NCBI GenBank assembly: GCA_027382625.1
Contig: JAJKFJ010020715.1
Span: forward strand, 1-64,000
DNA length: 64,000 nucleotides
DNA from: Tetmemena sp. SeJ-2015
Taxonomy: Eukaryota > Ciliophora > Spirotrichea > Sporadotrichida > Oxytrichidae
Reading direction: 5' to 3'
The position numbers and the translations under genes are program-made. Shown in pieces: positions 10,755 through 21,743 of this stretch; positions within the stretch are counted from its first letter, which is position 1; each line of letters opens with the position of its first letter. The notes under the pieces are model-generated. The model searched no databases and was not told the DNA's origin. It saw only the letters and a list, made by a program, of their open reading frames with translations.

Positions 10755-12114
10755 ATGGCTTAAGAGCATCAGCAAATGAATTCGTCGTTCAACTTCTATG
10801 GGCTTTCAAGTGTAGCTCAGCAAGTTTCAGATGACTCCAATGAGGGAGACTCCAGTGAGGTAAGCACTTTTAGTTGAATGTATCTTCGTATCTAAATCTT
10901 TATGCTTGTTTGATAGGACTATGACTCGATGTTCTCAAACAATCAGAGGGATGTGATGCCTGGCTACAATCGAGCAGTGATTCTTAAACGCTACTTGCAA
11001 GACGAGACTAAATCCTTTGACTTCAAACTTCTCCTTATTTACGAGCAAATACTCGAATAGATCATCATACACTATATAGCATACGCTATACGCATATGAA
11101 ATTAGTAGATAGTGGAGAGCCAGGAGAATCACAAAGTATGGGCAGAGTCAGAGACTAAGTACAGGAAGAAGGAGTCACTACTCAACCGCAGTAAGTCTGA
11201 ACCTATGTTGAACACAAACTTTTGAGTATAATATTGAGATCGCTTTTAGAAATAGAAGAGATGGAGCAAGAAAACCAAGAAATGAACTAGATCAAACAAG
11301 ATATCATCACTTTATTGTCTATAATGCATTTATTATTTGTTTGTAGATTTGAGGAAGCTCTTCATCACTGCTCTTGACAAGACTGTACTCTTTCCCTTAA
11401 ATTAGAACCTATCTATAGTAAAACAAGAACGCCTTGCTGGAGAAGGAGAAAGAGTCAAGTTACCTAATCACTCAAGAAGATATCAACAATGTGGCGAAGA
11501 GAGACAATGCACAAGAACTGGGTAAATATCTAGACGACATAGTGAAGCGAGTGGCTCTTGAAAAGCATAAGAAAGAAGAGCAACTAAGGACCATTATGAA
11601 GAACCATGAGGATAAGAAAAACGCATTCATCAAAGAAGATATAGGACTGCTGGTAAGATTGTAGCAGTGGATTGATGCTTATAGAGGAGTGAAGGTGCAA
11701 AACTACAGAGAGAAGTTGGATGAAGGGGATCTCAAATTCAGGCAAGGGAGGGAGGATCTCACTCACACTGAAAACAAGGCCAAGATACTAGATAAACTAT
11801 AGAGTCGGAGGAGAAGTACTGCTAGGAAAGCGAAAGTGTGCTGGCAAGCTAGAGGTCTAGAATGTAGAAGCTGGTGAAGGACAGATACTGGTACCTGATT
11901 AAGGCGAGGAGAATAATTCTTAAATGGACTTGCTAATGAGTGAGAAGTAGGAACTCATCAGAAAGAAGAAGCAACTCAAAGATGAATTGGTAGTGATAAA
12001 TATTCTTATATATGAAAATAAATAGTTTCTCTTTTAATTGTAGTACTAGAGGATAATGAAAGGGAGGTTAAATTGATGAGTGCTGAACCTAAGAGAGCAA
12101 AGGCTAAGAAATGA
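10755..12114 (+). CDS. Coiled-coil protein, unidentified
   Basis: ATG at 10755. The first exon is acidic and Ser/Gln-rich (VAQQVSDDSNEGDSSE), followed by a GTAAGC...TAG intron (about 10861-10916). Then comes a segment with YNRAVILKRYLQDETKSFDF, then charged heptad-like stretches: KVWAESETKYRKKESLL, KIEEMEQENQEMNQIKQD, LEKEKESSYLITQEDINNVA and KRVALEKHKKEEQLRTIMKN. The C-terminus, after a 45-bp IES, reads LEDNEREVKLMSAEPKRAKAKK before TGA at 12112. Between about 11780 and 11940 the frame changes and I could not decide between two open readings. The layout suggests a ciliary or cytoskeletal coiled-coil protein, but I do not recognise it. Confidence 0.6.
11990..12044 (+). other. IES, pointer GTAGT, body 45 bp
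   Basis: GTAGT at 11990-11994 and 12040-12044, same codon phase. Joining gives K-D-E-L-V-V-L-E-D-N-E-R-E, restoring the frame into the C-terminus. Confidence 0.7.
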
Positions 12115-12250
12115 GCATAATAAATCAGAAAATTACATTGTTGATTAATTTGAAATGTTTAATTCCTAATATTTATATCCCATAGCAAAGATGATACTAA
12201 GGTATGATTTTTAGATTATCATAAGCTCATAATTTATCATAAATTTGATA

Positions 12251-12260
12251 GCAGCTCTCA
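12251..12260 (-). repeat. 10-bp scrambled pointer TGAGAGCTGC, pairs with 21744-21753 (inverted)
   Basis: TGAGAGCTGC is present on the minus strand here and on the plus strand at 21744-21753, with different flanks. Left half: K-F-M-R-A-A; right half: [15 protein letters not shown]. The fusion reads [16 protein letters not shown], the P-domain consensus, so this repeat is the recombination junction of an inverted scrambled gene. Confidence 0.92.
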
Positions 12261-15200
12261 TGAACTTGATAGTCTCATCGACTTTCTCTTAGAGTTTGTC
12301 TTCAATTGCTGTGCAGCCAATCACACTCAATCGCCTCTCGATTTAATCGTATGCCTCCTCAAGAGCCTTCTCCCTTTCTACATCTCTTGACTGAGCTGTC
12401 TGATAGACTTAGTTATACCACTGGTCATATTCCTCTTAGTCCAGCACCTTCTTGCATAGCACTAATTCAAATACGCATTCATAGCTGTTTATTTTGATTA
12501 TTAGATAAGGATTAATTCTTTATTGTGAATGTTCTGAAGCCCTCTCTCGCATATTGGTTGGCGTATTGCATAGTCACATCTCTGTAGTTTCTTATCTGAT
12601 CGTCTACTCTAGGCATTATTATAGAATCTGCTCCCTTAGTGTAAAGAACTAATTTAATCCTTTATATAAAAAAATATATGTGCAATACTTTAAACTATCT
12701 GTCCTTCACTATCTTTATAAGCTTAATAAATTATTTCTCAATCTCTGACTATGATGGACATGCGTTGTCTAGCTGAGCTGAACTCCAGGACTTGCAACAA
12801 CTTGAATGTCATTTTATTTCCTTTGAAGAGTATTGTAATCAAGTTTGACTCGCTGTCTCTATGTAGAAACTCAACTTGCAATCTCTGTGCTGCATTCACC
12901 AACGCCACTTCATCAGGCGAAGAACCGTTGTACCTTCTCTGTTGCTTATCCCAAACCACAGTATAAGAAGAATATAGACACATACTCACTCACTCATACT
13001 TGAGAAACAATAAATTGAGTATGGCAAACAGCCATGTGGATGAGCACTTCTTTCAAGTAAGAGTAGTTCTCTCCTTGAGTGTGCCAGGCATTGTTAAAAG
13101 CCTCGTCCTTGAAATTGAAGTGCTTGTCTTTTTCTTGCTCCACCTCTACACTTTAAAGTCAGCTAAGTATTCAGAAGACAATCTATTAATTGCTTACTCT
13201 TTAGTTAACCATAAGAAATAGGCCCAGCGGAGAATTTCCTGAACTGCATGACGTTGCAAGTCATAGTGCCTGTCTTATCTGAGAAGACGTACTCAACTTG
13301 CCCAAGCTCTTCATTAAGATTAGAGGCTTAGACCGATGCTTAGATCCCTTGCTCCTCATCGAACATCCTCACCTCCCACTGCATGAATGCCGCTTGAAAG
13401 AATTTCACAAACTCAAGGGTCACCAACAGAGAGATCGGAATGAAGTTTCTATAAAGGTATTGTATGAGTGAGTCAATCAAATATGAAAAGAAACTGACTT
13501 ACGTAAAGAAAAATTCTTTGATAATAATAGTATTACGAATTTAAAGATAAGCATCCAGGTTCCTAAAGTTACTTTCAAATAAGATATTTATCGGCTATCT
13601 TTTAATGAAAGAGATAAAGAACTGGGAGGCGTAGTTGATGGTATCTACTTCGTAACTTTGAAGAATCTAAATGTGGTCTCTGTTAACATAGAGCCAGATG
13701 GTGCCGTAGCCAGAGGCAAACAAACACAGAAATAGCTACAGAATGAACACTAAAATGATCTACTGATTTGTTCCCTTCTAGATTGAGGACATTTTGAAGC
13801 GAGAGTTTTATTGGTTTCGAAAAATCTTGGTGTCATGCCCGGTGTACACTACAACTCCTAAGACATGCTTCGTGTTTAAAATAATATACAACTTGTGGGT
13901 TTCGAATATCTTTATGTTTCTGAGGATGCATCCTCTAAGTACGAGACTGTCGGTGTTAAGAGGAATTCTCTTTCTCTCCTTCTCAAAATAGTAAGCTCCC
14001 TCAAACTTAAACAGTTTCTCGTTGCTCTCATCACATGTTATCAATTACAATTGAATATAGAACTCTATTTGTTATCTTCCCTGCAAGATCAAGTATAGAT
14101 GAAGGGTTCTTAACACTAATTCTATTTGAGAGCAACTTATCTGCTTTCTTCTCTTTGAGATTAGTCTCTCCATCTAAATTTCTAGTCTCCAAGTAGCATA
14201 TCCTCAGCCTGCTTGAAGTTTTGACAAGCATCAAATCTGCTGGTATCCCTTCGCCCTCTTTTACGAGTACAACATCCCCCACTTTCAAGTCTTGCCAGTT
14301 GCAAGTACTAAAGTTTAAGGTCTCGAGGTTATACCTATCTACCTTTCTCATGTTTTCCTCGTTATCAAGTTAATTAGGAAATATTTAATGAATGGTTGAA
14401 AGATAAATCAAAAGCGTGCCTCTTCCTATCCTCGTAGATATCCTTGAGCATGGTTACTACTACGATGAAAAACAGAGGCAACAGCTCCATCGGTTTACCA
14501 TTAGAAATTGAGATAGGCTTTATCATTTGAAGAACTGCAATAAACAGAAAATAGATGTTCGCAAGTTAGGAAAACTATTCCATCAAGTTCTTTGGTAGAA
14601 AAGTCAGAATAGTAAACCATACTATTGATTAATTACTCTTTGTAATAAATACGATCGGGTTTATACTTGGATGTTCTGATTGTATTAGTTTTGAACTCTT
14701 AGAAGCTGTCCCTTTTATTACTTTTGCAACATCGCCTGCTCTTGCCCATGCTTTTGATTCTTGTTGTTATTAGCTGTGCTCTATGTGCGTAATTTTTAGA
14801 GTAACTTCTCTGTCCTTAGCTGCCATCTCTCTCTGATAAGTTTTCGTTCATTTGAGAAGTAGCCTCTTCACTTATAGTTATCTTGTCCTTCATGATATTT
14901 CTCCCTTCGAAAACTCTGAAAGAGCGCATCCTCTGCTCCTGCGTCAACCCAGAGTATTCATGATATGGCCTCTAGAAAATAAGATTCAATTTTAAACTGG
15001 CAACAGGAATTCTCTATTACGGATAGAGATAATGATGATGATGAAGGAGGGAGGGACTTACATATTTGCTCGGAAAGTCGTAGTGATCACTCGAGGAATA
15101 GAATGAATCTATCGAAACTGAAGTAGTCTCTCTGTTCTTGAAATCAGCATCGCCCTCTCCATGAGCATCACAAAATAATCTACACTCAATATATTTAACA

Positions 15201-15390
15201 GTCAATCTATCTATCTTTATATTTATAGTTGCATCATTGATACTTTAAGAGTTCAAGTCCTCTTGGAGCAGAGGGACATTTCCGTGATCTGTAAACAGCC
15301 GCTGGAGAGGACATCTCGACTGTAGTCTCTCGGAGCCTTGGAAGAGTTGGCATCCCCTTTCTGCTACGTAAAATACTGATTCTTTTTCAT
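12251..15390 (-). CDS. P4-type ATPase (phospholipid flippase), inverted N-terminal block
   Basis: This is the N-terminal two thirds of a P4-ATPase, which moves phospholipids to the cytosolic leaflet. Reading leftward from ATG 15390: an acidic/Ser-rich leader, NTIRTSKY and [20 protein letters not shown] (M1), [37 protein letters not shown], the actuator loop [32 protein letters not shown], the M3-M4 region ([15 protein letters not shown]), phosphorylation site [17 protein letters not shown]-domain [30 protein letters not shown], and finally [17 protein letters not shown]. It stops at the pointer GCAGCTCTCA (12251-12260) and resumes on the plus strand at 21744. Eight IESs and several GT-AG introns interrupt it; excising the IESs restores the P4 consensus each time. 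It is not a pseudogene: no frame damage remains. Confidence 0.93.
12464..12530 (-). other. IES in P4-ATPase, pointer ATT, body 61 bp
   Basis: Gene-sense ATT copies at 12528-12530 and 12464-12466. Joining yields [12 protein letters not shown], the GLRTL.xAKK motif. Confidence 0.65.
12657..12699 (-). other. IES in P4-ATPase, pointer GAT, body 37 bp
   Basis: Gene-sense GAT copies at 12697-12699 and 12657-12659. Joining yields [13 protein letters not shown]. Confidence 0.6.
12711..12744 (-). other. IES in P4-ATPase, pointer AGAT, body 26 bp
   Basis: Gene-sense AGAT copies at 12741-12744 and 12711-12714. Joining yields S-I-I-V-R-D-S-E-G-Q-I. Confidence 0.65.
12960..13022 (-). other. IES in P4-ATPase, pointer ATACT, body 53 bp
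   Basis: Gene-sense ATACT copies at 13018-13022 and 12960-12964. Joining yields M-A-V-C-H-T-V-V-W-D-K, the CHTV motif of P4-ATPases. Confidence 0.8.
13487..13621 (-). other. IES in P4-ATPase, pointer TTCTTT, body 123 bp
   Basis: Gene-sense TTCTTT copies at 13616-13621 and 13487-13492, same phase. Joining yields [16 protein letters not shown], leading into NFIPISL. Confidence 0.8.
13873..13919 (-). other. IES in P4-ATPase, pointer AAACA, body 37 bp
   Basis: Gene-sense AAACA copies at 13915-13919 and 13873-13877. Joining yields [16 protein letters not shown], matching LRNTxWxxGxVVYTG. The IES plus one pointer copy is a multiple of 3, so the frame stays open without excision; only the family alignment exposes it. 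Confidence 0.7.
14036..14076 (-). other. IES in P4-ATPase, pointer GATAACA, body 27 bp
   Basis: Gene-sense GATAACA copies at 14070-14076 and 14036-14042. Joining yields [13 protein letters not shown]. Confidence 0.85.
14364..14411 (-). other. IES in P4-ATPase, pointer TTGAT, body 38 bp
   Basis: Gene-sense TTGAT copies at 14407-14411 and 14364-14368. Joining yields R-K-R-H-A-F-D-N-E-E-N-M, the RHxxDxxxN motif. Confidence 0.8.
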
Positions 15391-15665
15391 TTTGATTAAA
15401 GATAGAAATTAATATACAATTAATGATAGATAATAGTTCCACTTTAAAAAGTGGATAGACAAAGCAGCCCTATTTTGATCAAATTATATAGATATATTAT
15501 TTGTTTATCTTACTCTATGCTATAAAGAAATAATACTCATAGGGGAAATTATCTGAATGAAGTAGCCTGACGAAATTTAATTTTATAAAAAATAATCGTT
15601 TGAATAATAGAGAAATTAAGAAATAAATTTATTGAAAATTTTCTCTAATTTATTTAAACTCTAGA

Positions 15666-16625
15666 TCATACCTCTTAATCAGTATTTCTGAGTCTGTATT
15701 TTTCGCTTTAAGAGGGTTCATTCTCCTCTTACACTGTTTTCCTTCCTTTTGTTTATTTGCTCTTTGAGTTAATTCCCTCTCTTTTATTGTAGACTATATT
15801 AAATAAACATAAACGATCATCATTATGATAATAATTGTAGTGTTCTTGAGTGGTGTTGATAATTTTGGTGGCTGCCTCCTTGCCAATCTCTTTTCCTTTT
15901 TCAAGTATGTGGCCCACGCTTAACTTGATCTCAGCCGTCTCCAGCCACAGTAAAAAGTACTCTCCAGCAAACACAGTTACAGTAACCAGACCAGCATATA
16001 ATTAATAATAATTATTGTGCATGAGTGAGCCACCAAGAGAGAGTAGTGGGTAGTCTATACGCATACCAAACAGCAGCCAAGTGCAGAATAAACATAGTTA
16101 AAGTGAAGTCTAGCACCTTATTTGCTTTTTCCACGATATAGGCTTGTGCTAGTATCACAAATAGGATGTTCACAGCGTTTGCTAACAAAGTGAGTTTATA
16201 ATAAAAATATACTAAGCTTATACTTAAACACTTTGATGTTCATCTTATATTTTTAAGTGACATAGGAGTAATCGAGTTTGTAGTCAAAGACAGAGGGAGA
16301 AAATATCTGACCCAGGTGCGATCGATGGTTACTAACCACATCGAAAATCAGCATGCAGAAGGAAAGTGTGCTGTAGTAGCAAAACTACAGAGACACAATT
16401 TGCAGGACTATAGTTTTCGGATCGAAGCCCCTCTGGCCTGCAAATAACTTCCCTCCAAACCCAAATACTGATTATGCGCTAGAACTGCTTGTGGAATAAG
16501 ACTGCTCGTTACCAGGCTTAGGGCCTAAAGTATAGTTAAGGAATTTCGAAATGCAGGTTAAAATAGCAAAAATATAAGAAAGCATGACTAATACTACTAC
16601 TACCTTTCTACCCGTTCTTCTTCAT
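15666..16625 (-). CDS. SYS1: SYS1-like Golgi membrane protein
   Basis: This is a small multispanning Golgi protein; in animals and yeast SYS1 helps recruit the Arf-like GTPase ARFRP1/Arl3p to the trans-Golgi. From ATG 16625 the frame shows a hydrophobic N-terminus, FDPKTIVLQIVSLQFCYYST (family: WDPxLIxxQIxxxQxxYY), FSPSVFDYKLDYSYVT, ANAVNILFVILAQAYIVEKA, DFTLTMFILHLAAVWYAYRL, PTTLSWWLTHAGLVTVTVFAGEYF, and a charged tail ending in TGA at 15666. Two tiny IESs (21 and 17 bp) must be removed. The PxxxxWW and GEY motifs match SYS1 closely. It starts on the minus strand 276 bp upstream of the flippase start, in the gap between the two halves of that scrambled gene. Confidence 0.85.
15994..16022 (-). 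other. IES in SYS1, pointer ATGC, body 21 bp
   Basis: Gene-sense ATGC copies at 16019-16022 and 15994-15997. Joining yields W-W-L-T-H-A-G-L-V-T-V, in frame. Confidence 0.8.
16196..16222 (-). other. IES in SYS1, pointer TATAA, body 17 bp
   Basis: Gene-sense TATAA copies at 16218-16222 and 16196-16200. Joining yields K-V-F-K-Y-K-L-T-L-L-A-N-A-V. No GT-AG intron gives the right phase. Confidence 0.8.
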
Positions 16626-16803
16626 TTTGTAAACTATAATTATCTCTGATTATTTTAACAAACCAACTTTTGTTTCCTAATTTGAAAATAATGATCTTAA
16701 ATTGCAATACTATACTGTAAATGAATGTAAGGCTGTAAATTAAATAACTTAATTAATGAGGAGGGTAGTTTGAGTTGCATTGTTTAATTATAAGTGAAAG
16801 AAA

Positions 16804-17829
16804 ATGTCTATAAACTGGCACTACTTCAAAGTCATGAACCGCAAGCCCACCATGACTATTCCTAAGGCAGCCCCCGGAGGCATGAAGGACCTCTATGAGT
16901 TCACAAACTTCAAGTCAGACTTGAGGTAGAACGCCGGCAATGGAAGAGCCTGGAGAGCTGAAGAACTAAGACTCAAGAGCCACGAAGACCTGCACAAGCT
17001 GTGGTATGTCTGCCTCAAGGAAAAGAATAAGCTTAAGAGTGATCCACATATTGAAGCATGTTATTGAATATAGCATTTTGTTTGGAGTGACTTCCTTGCA
17101 TCTACTCAATTGGGGCAGGTGTTCTACGGACATGGTTCCTTGTTGAAGGTGAGACTGACCATGGCAAGACTACTGACAGTTGTGAATGAGAGGAAGAAGC
17201 TGCGCAATGAATATAGAAAGCAACTAGAAGATGAGTACATCGCCTACTAAAAAGCTGAGGAGGTGAAGGCTTACAAGGCTGAGTTGGAATCTCTGAAGGA
17301 GAAGGGAGTCAAAGTTCCTCTTACTGAAAGCGAGGTTAAGGAACTTGTCAAGGCCAAGAGAGAAAAGAGAGTTGAGGACTATCAGCAAAAGCTTGAAGAG
17401 CTCAAGGCAAGGACTGAGAAGGAGCAAGGCAGTTGTATCGCCACTCTTGACAGACGCTGATTTGAAACTAGCCGCTCAAACCCAAGTCAAGCTCACTCAG
17501 TCTGATATCTTGAACATGTATGTCAAGAACGTAGGTGCTCTACCAACTACTAATGAATGATAGATGATTAAATTATAGCTCTAGGTCTCAAGGAGAGAAG
17601 ACAGGTATTTTCCAAGGTGCAAAAGGAAAGAGCCACCCACGCCAAGGAAGTATTTCTCAAGGAACTTTCAGCCATTGGAAGGAAAATGCACCAGCAGAAG
17701 GATGTTGCAAGCGATCCTAATAGCAGAATAAAGAACAAGAAGGACCCCTTAAAGTTACAGCTAGAAAAGATCTCTCTCGAAGATATCATTGGCACTCCCT
17801 CCTCTTAACTCTCCTCCAAAAGTGCTTGA
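16804..17829 (+). CDS. Mitochondrial ribosomal protein uL29m (MRPL47 family)
   Basis: From ATG 16804 the protein has a basic N-terminus and then the family hallmark [20 protein letters not shown] followed by [14 protein letters not shown] (animal MRPL47: [29 protein letters not shown]). After a 52-bp IES it continues [20 protein letters not shown] and [11 protein letters not shown], again typical of uL29m. The C-terminal half is a long charged helix ([20 protein letters not shown]) extended beyond the animal protein, with [17 protein letters not shown] and a Lys-rich end. Three IESs (52, 15 and 35 bp) restore one continuous frame to TGA at 17827. The next gene, also plus strand, starts about 200 bp downstream. 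Confidence 0.85.
17037..17100 (+). other. IES in uL29m, pointer GAGTGA, body 52 bp
   Basis: GAGTGA at 17037-17042 and 17095-17100. Joining yields [18 protein letters not shown]. Unspliced, the frame hits TGA. Confidence 0.85.
17403..17431 (+). other. IES in uL29m, pointer CAAGGCA, body 15 bp
   Basis: CAAGGCA at 17403-17409 and 17425-17431 with only 15 bp between. Joining yields [15 protein letters not shown]; without excision the frame fails after ARTEKEQ. Confidence 0.8.
17537..17583 (+). other. IES in uL29m, pointer GCTCTA, body 35 bp
   Basis: GCTCTA at 17537-17542 and 17578-17583, same phase. Joining yields [16 protein letters not shown]. Confidence 0.85.
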
Positions 17830-18037
17830 TTGCAGACTTGCTTGCCTGTGTTTAATTGAAGATCGATTGTAAAAGCTATTATTTAACTTCACCCCTAACT
17901 CTTAAGTTTTATCTGTCCATTTGAAAGTCCTCTTGGCAACATTCTTCTTCTTTTGAGATAAGTTTAATTGATGAGTGTGTGAGTGAGTGATATGTGATTT
18001 ATAATAATTTGGGCGTAGTTTATAATATATAATTAAA

Positions 18038-19023
18038 ATGTTGAATCTCTTCTCTTTGAGGACCAACTACTGGAAGAACGGTACCCAGTTCATTGGAAGA
18101 ATCTCTGCCAGAGTCATGGGTAAGCCCTCTCGGCTACAAGTTGCTTTAGTTTCTAATTGTGCATGTAGGCGAGAACAACTACGAGTACTTCAGGATAGAA
18201 AAGAGAATCTTCTACGCAAGGTTCTACTACTGGAAGCAGACCATTCTCAATCAGTAAGTTCCATCGTATCAAGAATCTAAAGACTATAAAATCAGCTTAT
18301 CAGGGATTCTATCCTGACGCAAAATCAACTACAGAACCATAAAAGCAATTTTTTTGGTTCTTGAAATACCTTTGCGCTATCTCTTAGCCAAATTAATACT
18401 AGAAGAATGAATCTAGAAATGATATTCTCTCTTATTTTCAGATGTTTATCTTATTGTTAGGATGTCCTTGGAGACTCCTGATGTGACCAATGCTTTCTCA
18501 GTGCTGGCAAAGGAAGATACCTCTCACGGATTCCCCGTGTGGAGACCTCTTGAGCGTAACTCCGATTGGGCACTCTATAACGTCAACTCAGAAGGTTGGT
18601 TCCAGGTCTGGTCTTCAATTATGGCCGTGGGTGTGGTGAGCTTCTGGTTCTATATTGCTGATTTCTACTTCGCCGTGCAATCCTCAACAATTGATGATGA
18701 GGATAACTAGAGACTCTTTACAAATATCGCATTAGATGTTTCTTTCCAGATTAATAAGACTAAAGGACGCTAAGCCAGGTCAAATTTGGGAGCGTAACTT
18801 CTGGGCACTGACCTTCCAAATTCACGGACAGCACATGTCTGCCCTACAGAGGGAGATCAAGTTCTTCGTCCATCACCCTGACGACCCAAGACTCAACGTC
18901 AAGTCCTCTTACAACGTCAAGAATCAACTCTCATTAAGATATTTTACTATGCTTAAGAATCCATTCGCACCCGATAGATACTACCAGGGATGGGGATAGA
19001 TGAGAGACATGAGAATCCAGTGA
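18038..19023 (+). CDS. Unidentified protein with one probable membrane segment
   Basis: ATG 18038; exon 1 reads SLRTNYWKNGTQFIGRISAR, a basic and amphipathic start that could target mitochondria. A GTAAGC...TAG intron (about 18120-18169) leads to YEYFRIEKRIFYARFYYWKQ, and a longer GTAAGT...TTAG intron (about 18252-18460) leads to SLETPDVTNAFSVLAKEDTS. A hydrophobic stretch, WSSIMAVGVVSFWFYIADFY, is a likely transmembrane helix. A frame change near 18720-18760 requires another excision before IWERNFWALTFQIHGQHMSA and FAPDRYYQGWG; TGA at 19021. The aromatic-rich, short, single-TM layout resembles lineage-specific respiratory-complex subunits, but I do not recognise the family. Confidence 0.6.
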
Positions 19024-19268
19024 GCTCCTCATTTGTCTTTCTAAGCCCTGCGCAAAGATAAGCATGCACATCCTTTATAGGAGGGTAGGTAAATTTCCTC
19101 AGCAGAAGAAAGCACCTGCCTCCTTTTATTTAAATAAGCTTTTTCATAAAGTACATTATTGGTATCCTCTCTCTATATTCTATTATGATGATATTAGTTT
19201 TAAACTTAGTCACTTATAAATTAAGTTAAGTCACACAGAAACTATCTACAAGTTATTTTAAGTCTGCC

Positions 19269-21658
19269 TCAGAAATATAAGTCCTTAGCTTCCTTCCTGT
19301 CTTCAGCTTAAATTATGAACATGAATTTGGACATACAATAATACTTTTTTTAGCTTTCTCGAGCAAATGCAAGATGATGATAATGAGTCCGAGGATAAGG
19401 AGAAACACTGCATCAACTAGAATAATCAAGATGATCTTTTCATTTGGCTTCACTAGTATGTCTAGTCCCCAAGTATCAGTTGGCTAGGCAGTTTCTTTGT
19501 CCACTTAGTTAAGCAGAATGAAAAGCACACTCTTAGGGATGATAGGAGTCCATCTCTTTATAGCTCTAGTTCCATTTGTTGGGACCACTACCGTAAACTG
19601 CTCTATGAAATTATTGCTTCTCCCTATTCCTATCTAAGCGAATGGCATTTGCAGAGACTGATAGGCGGATTAGCCGCTCAATCCAGTCATGGCTATAAAT
19701 TTCTAATCATCCAGGTCTGTCAACACGCATCTGAAAGAAGCTGAGTAATTTATTACAATGATAAAATAGCTTAAGAGTATAAAGTGTTTCCGATGCTTTC
19801 GTCTGAGATAACTCTTGACTTTAGGAAGAAGGCGTCCTTGGCAAAGTTATTGTAAATCGCGAAGATCTCTGCTTGAGGCCCATTCACAATCAGAATATCC
19901 ATCATGCTGTTTTCATTCAGATCAAAGAAAGCTGCTCCTCTCACCTTATCATAAGTGTCAAGCAGTTCTTGATACTGATTGTACTGAAGATTATACACTC
20001 TTCTCTTTGCCTTTTAAGCCTTCTATGTACACATCGAATCGCAGGGTTAGTTCACAGGATATGTGGCTTAAAAATACCTACATTAAAACTTTAATTTAGG
20101 CTTTGTAGTTCCATTTATGTATTTGATTGTGAAGAGAATATCTGGGAATCCATCTGATGTGACATCACCAATATAAATTCTTCCTGGCATTTGCTGCTCA
20201 TCCTCGCTGAATAAATCACTCGCATTAGAGTCTGCAGATATAAGCTACTTCACTACGTATTTCTCGTCCGTTTAAGTGAAAGTCTAGTAAATGTCTTTGA
20301 CCTTATTTACAGGACGGTTAACATCTGAGCAGATCTGTTTGAAGTTTTAATTAAGAGATGTCTGGCCTGGAGTGTTTGAAGTTGGAGTTTAGCTGGCGAG
20401 CTTATTGTAGAAAATATGAAGACTGAGATCGTTTCTAGTCACGAAGAGCATGTCAACCATAGCATCACGATCAACATCTGAGAAGTGGAATAGGTTCCCT
20501 GACAAGGATGGAACCTCTTCTCTTAAGACTAGGCAGTAATCATTAAGACCACGAAGTGAGCTCTCCTCAGAGGGATTTAAGAACCGTCAGCTGAAGAATT
20601 TTCACTAGTTGCTGCTTCTTCTAAAGTTATATCCTCTGTTGCCTCTTTCACTCTTCTCAAATAGATTTCATAGTAAGTCTTTCCACTTACTTAGTCAGTT
20701 GTGGTGATGAAAAGATCACTCAAGCAGTCGCCATCAAAGTCTATCAAAGAAGTGGAATGTGGAACACTCAGTTTCCTCTTTCCAGTTTTCCTTACTAGAC
20801 ACCCCTCTGTCTCATCGTCACTAGCATACTATGATCAAAATCTGTGACGGTAAACTCTAGAGGGTTTCTCTTCTAGAAAGCCACTTTGAGATCATGACTT
20901 GTGTCAGTGTATATGATGTCTTCGAGATAGTCACCGTTAAGATCTGCGATGAATGCTTACGAGCCAGGTTCTATACCTAGTCTTACTGGAGTCTCCTCGA
21001 ACTCCAAATACTTGCCATACTTGTCAAAGATCTTGATGACTGTGTTCTTACCACTACCACTTTGAGTAATCGTCTAGCAGGTAATGAAAAGTCTTATTCT
21101 ATCAACTGATCTTTTAAAAAGCGGAAACTAAAATATTTCACTTTTGAATATCTTCCAGCAAATATGTTAGTTATCTTAGAGCAGTCACTAGGTTTGAAGC
21201 TCTTTTGATAAACGAACATCTTCTTGAGTGGCTCGTATAGGTGAACCGTAAATAGAGTCTTTGCTTCGTTGACTGTGACTATGTCTGTATAGCGATCGTT
21301 GTTCAGATCTGCAAAAGCCATCAAGTGATTGCCAACATCGCCCTCTGGTGCCCTCAATCCAACATCAACTTCATAAGACCTAAAATACAAAGTTATAGTG
21401 ATAAAGTAGCTACCTTCATCCGGCTCCTCCCAGAAGAGTTCCTTATTGAAACTATCTAAGCCTCATAATAGGCTTTACTTATTCTTATTAAAGGAAACTG
21501 ACTACTGAGTCTTGGCATTGCAGCCTAAGCTTTAAAAGTAGACATGCACATCAATAAGGCAAGAATTGCTGGCCATTAGATAGGAATAACTTGCTGAGAT
21601 CCAGCACCTTAGATTAATTTGAACTCTTCTTGAGTTAGTAGTGACTGCCTCCTTCCAT
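19269..21658 (-). CDS. ITFG1/TIP-like FG-GAP repeat membrane protein
   Basis: From ATG 21658 the N-terminus has a hydrophobic segment (PAILALLMCMSTFKAQA) fitting a signal peptide. Repeats of the FG-GAP/VCBS type follow: HLMAFADLNNDRYTDIVTVN, AFIADLNGDYLEDIIYTDTS, LIDFDGDCLSDLFITTTD and RGAAFFDLNENSMMDILIVN, each with the calcium-loop DxNxDxxxD pattern. The C-terminal part reads GIGRSNNFIEQFTVVVPTNG and RWTPIIPKSVLFILL, then a transmembrane helix (LIILVDAVFLLILGLIIIIL) and a charged tail ending EDRKEAKDLYF at TGA 19269. This order and the GLGRSxNF...IP motif match the T-cell immunomodulatory protein family (ITFG1/LINKIN), a type I membrane protein. Several IESs or introns break the frame. Confidence 0.8.
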
Positions 21659-21743
21659 TGTAAAATTATATTTTTTCTTAATTTTAAATTCAAAGAATAT
21701 ACTTCAAGAGAAAATTCTACTCTTTCTTATTTGAAATAAGGAT

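Noticed and set aside
19815..20099. A 94-codon plus-strand open frame
   Set aside because: It is antisense to the well-supported FG-GAP protein gene.
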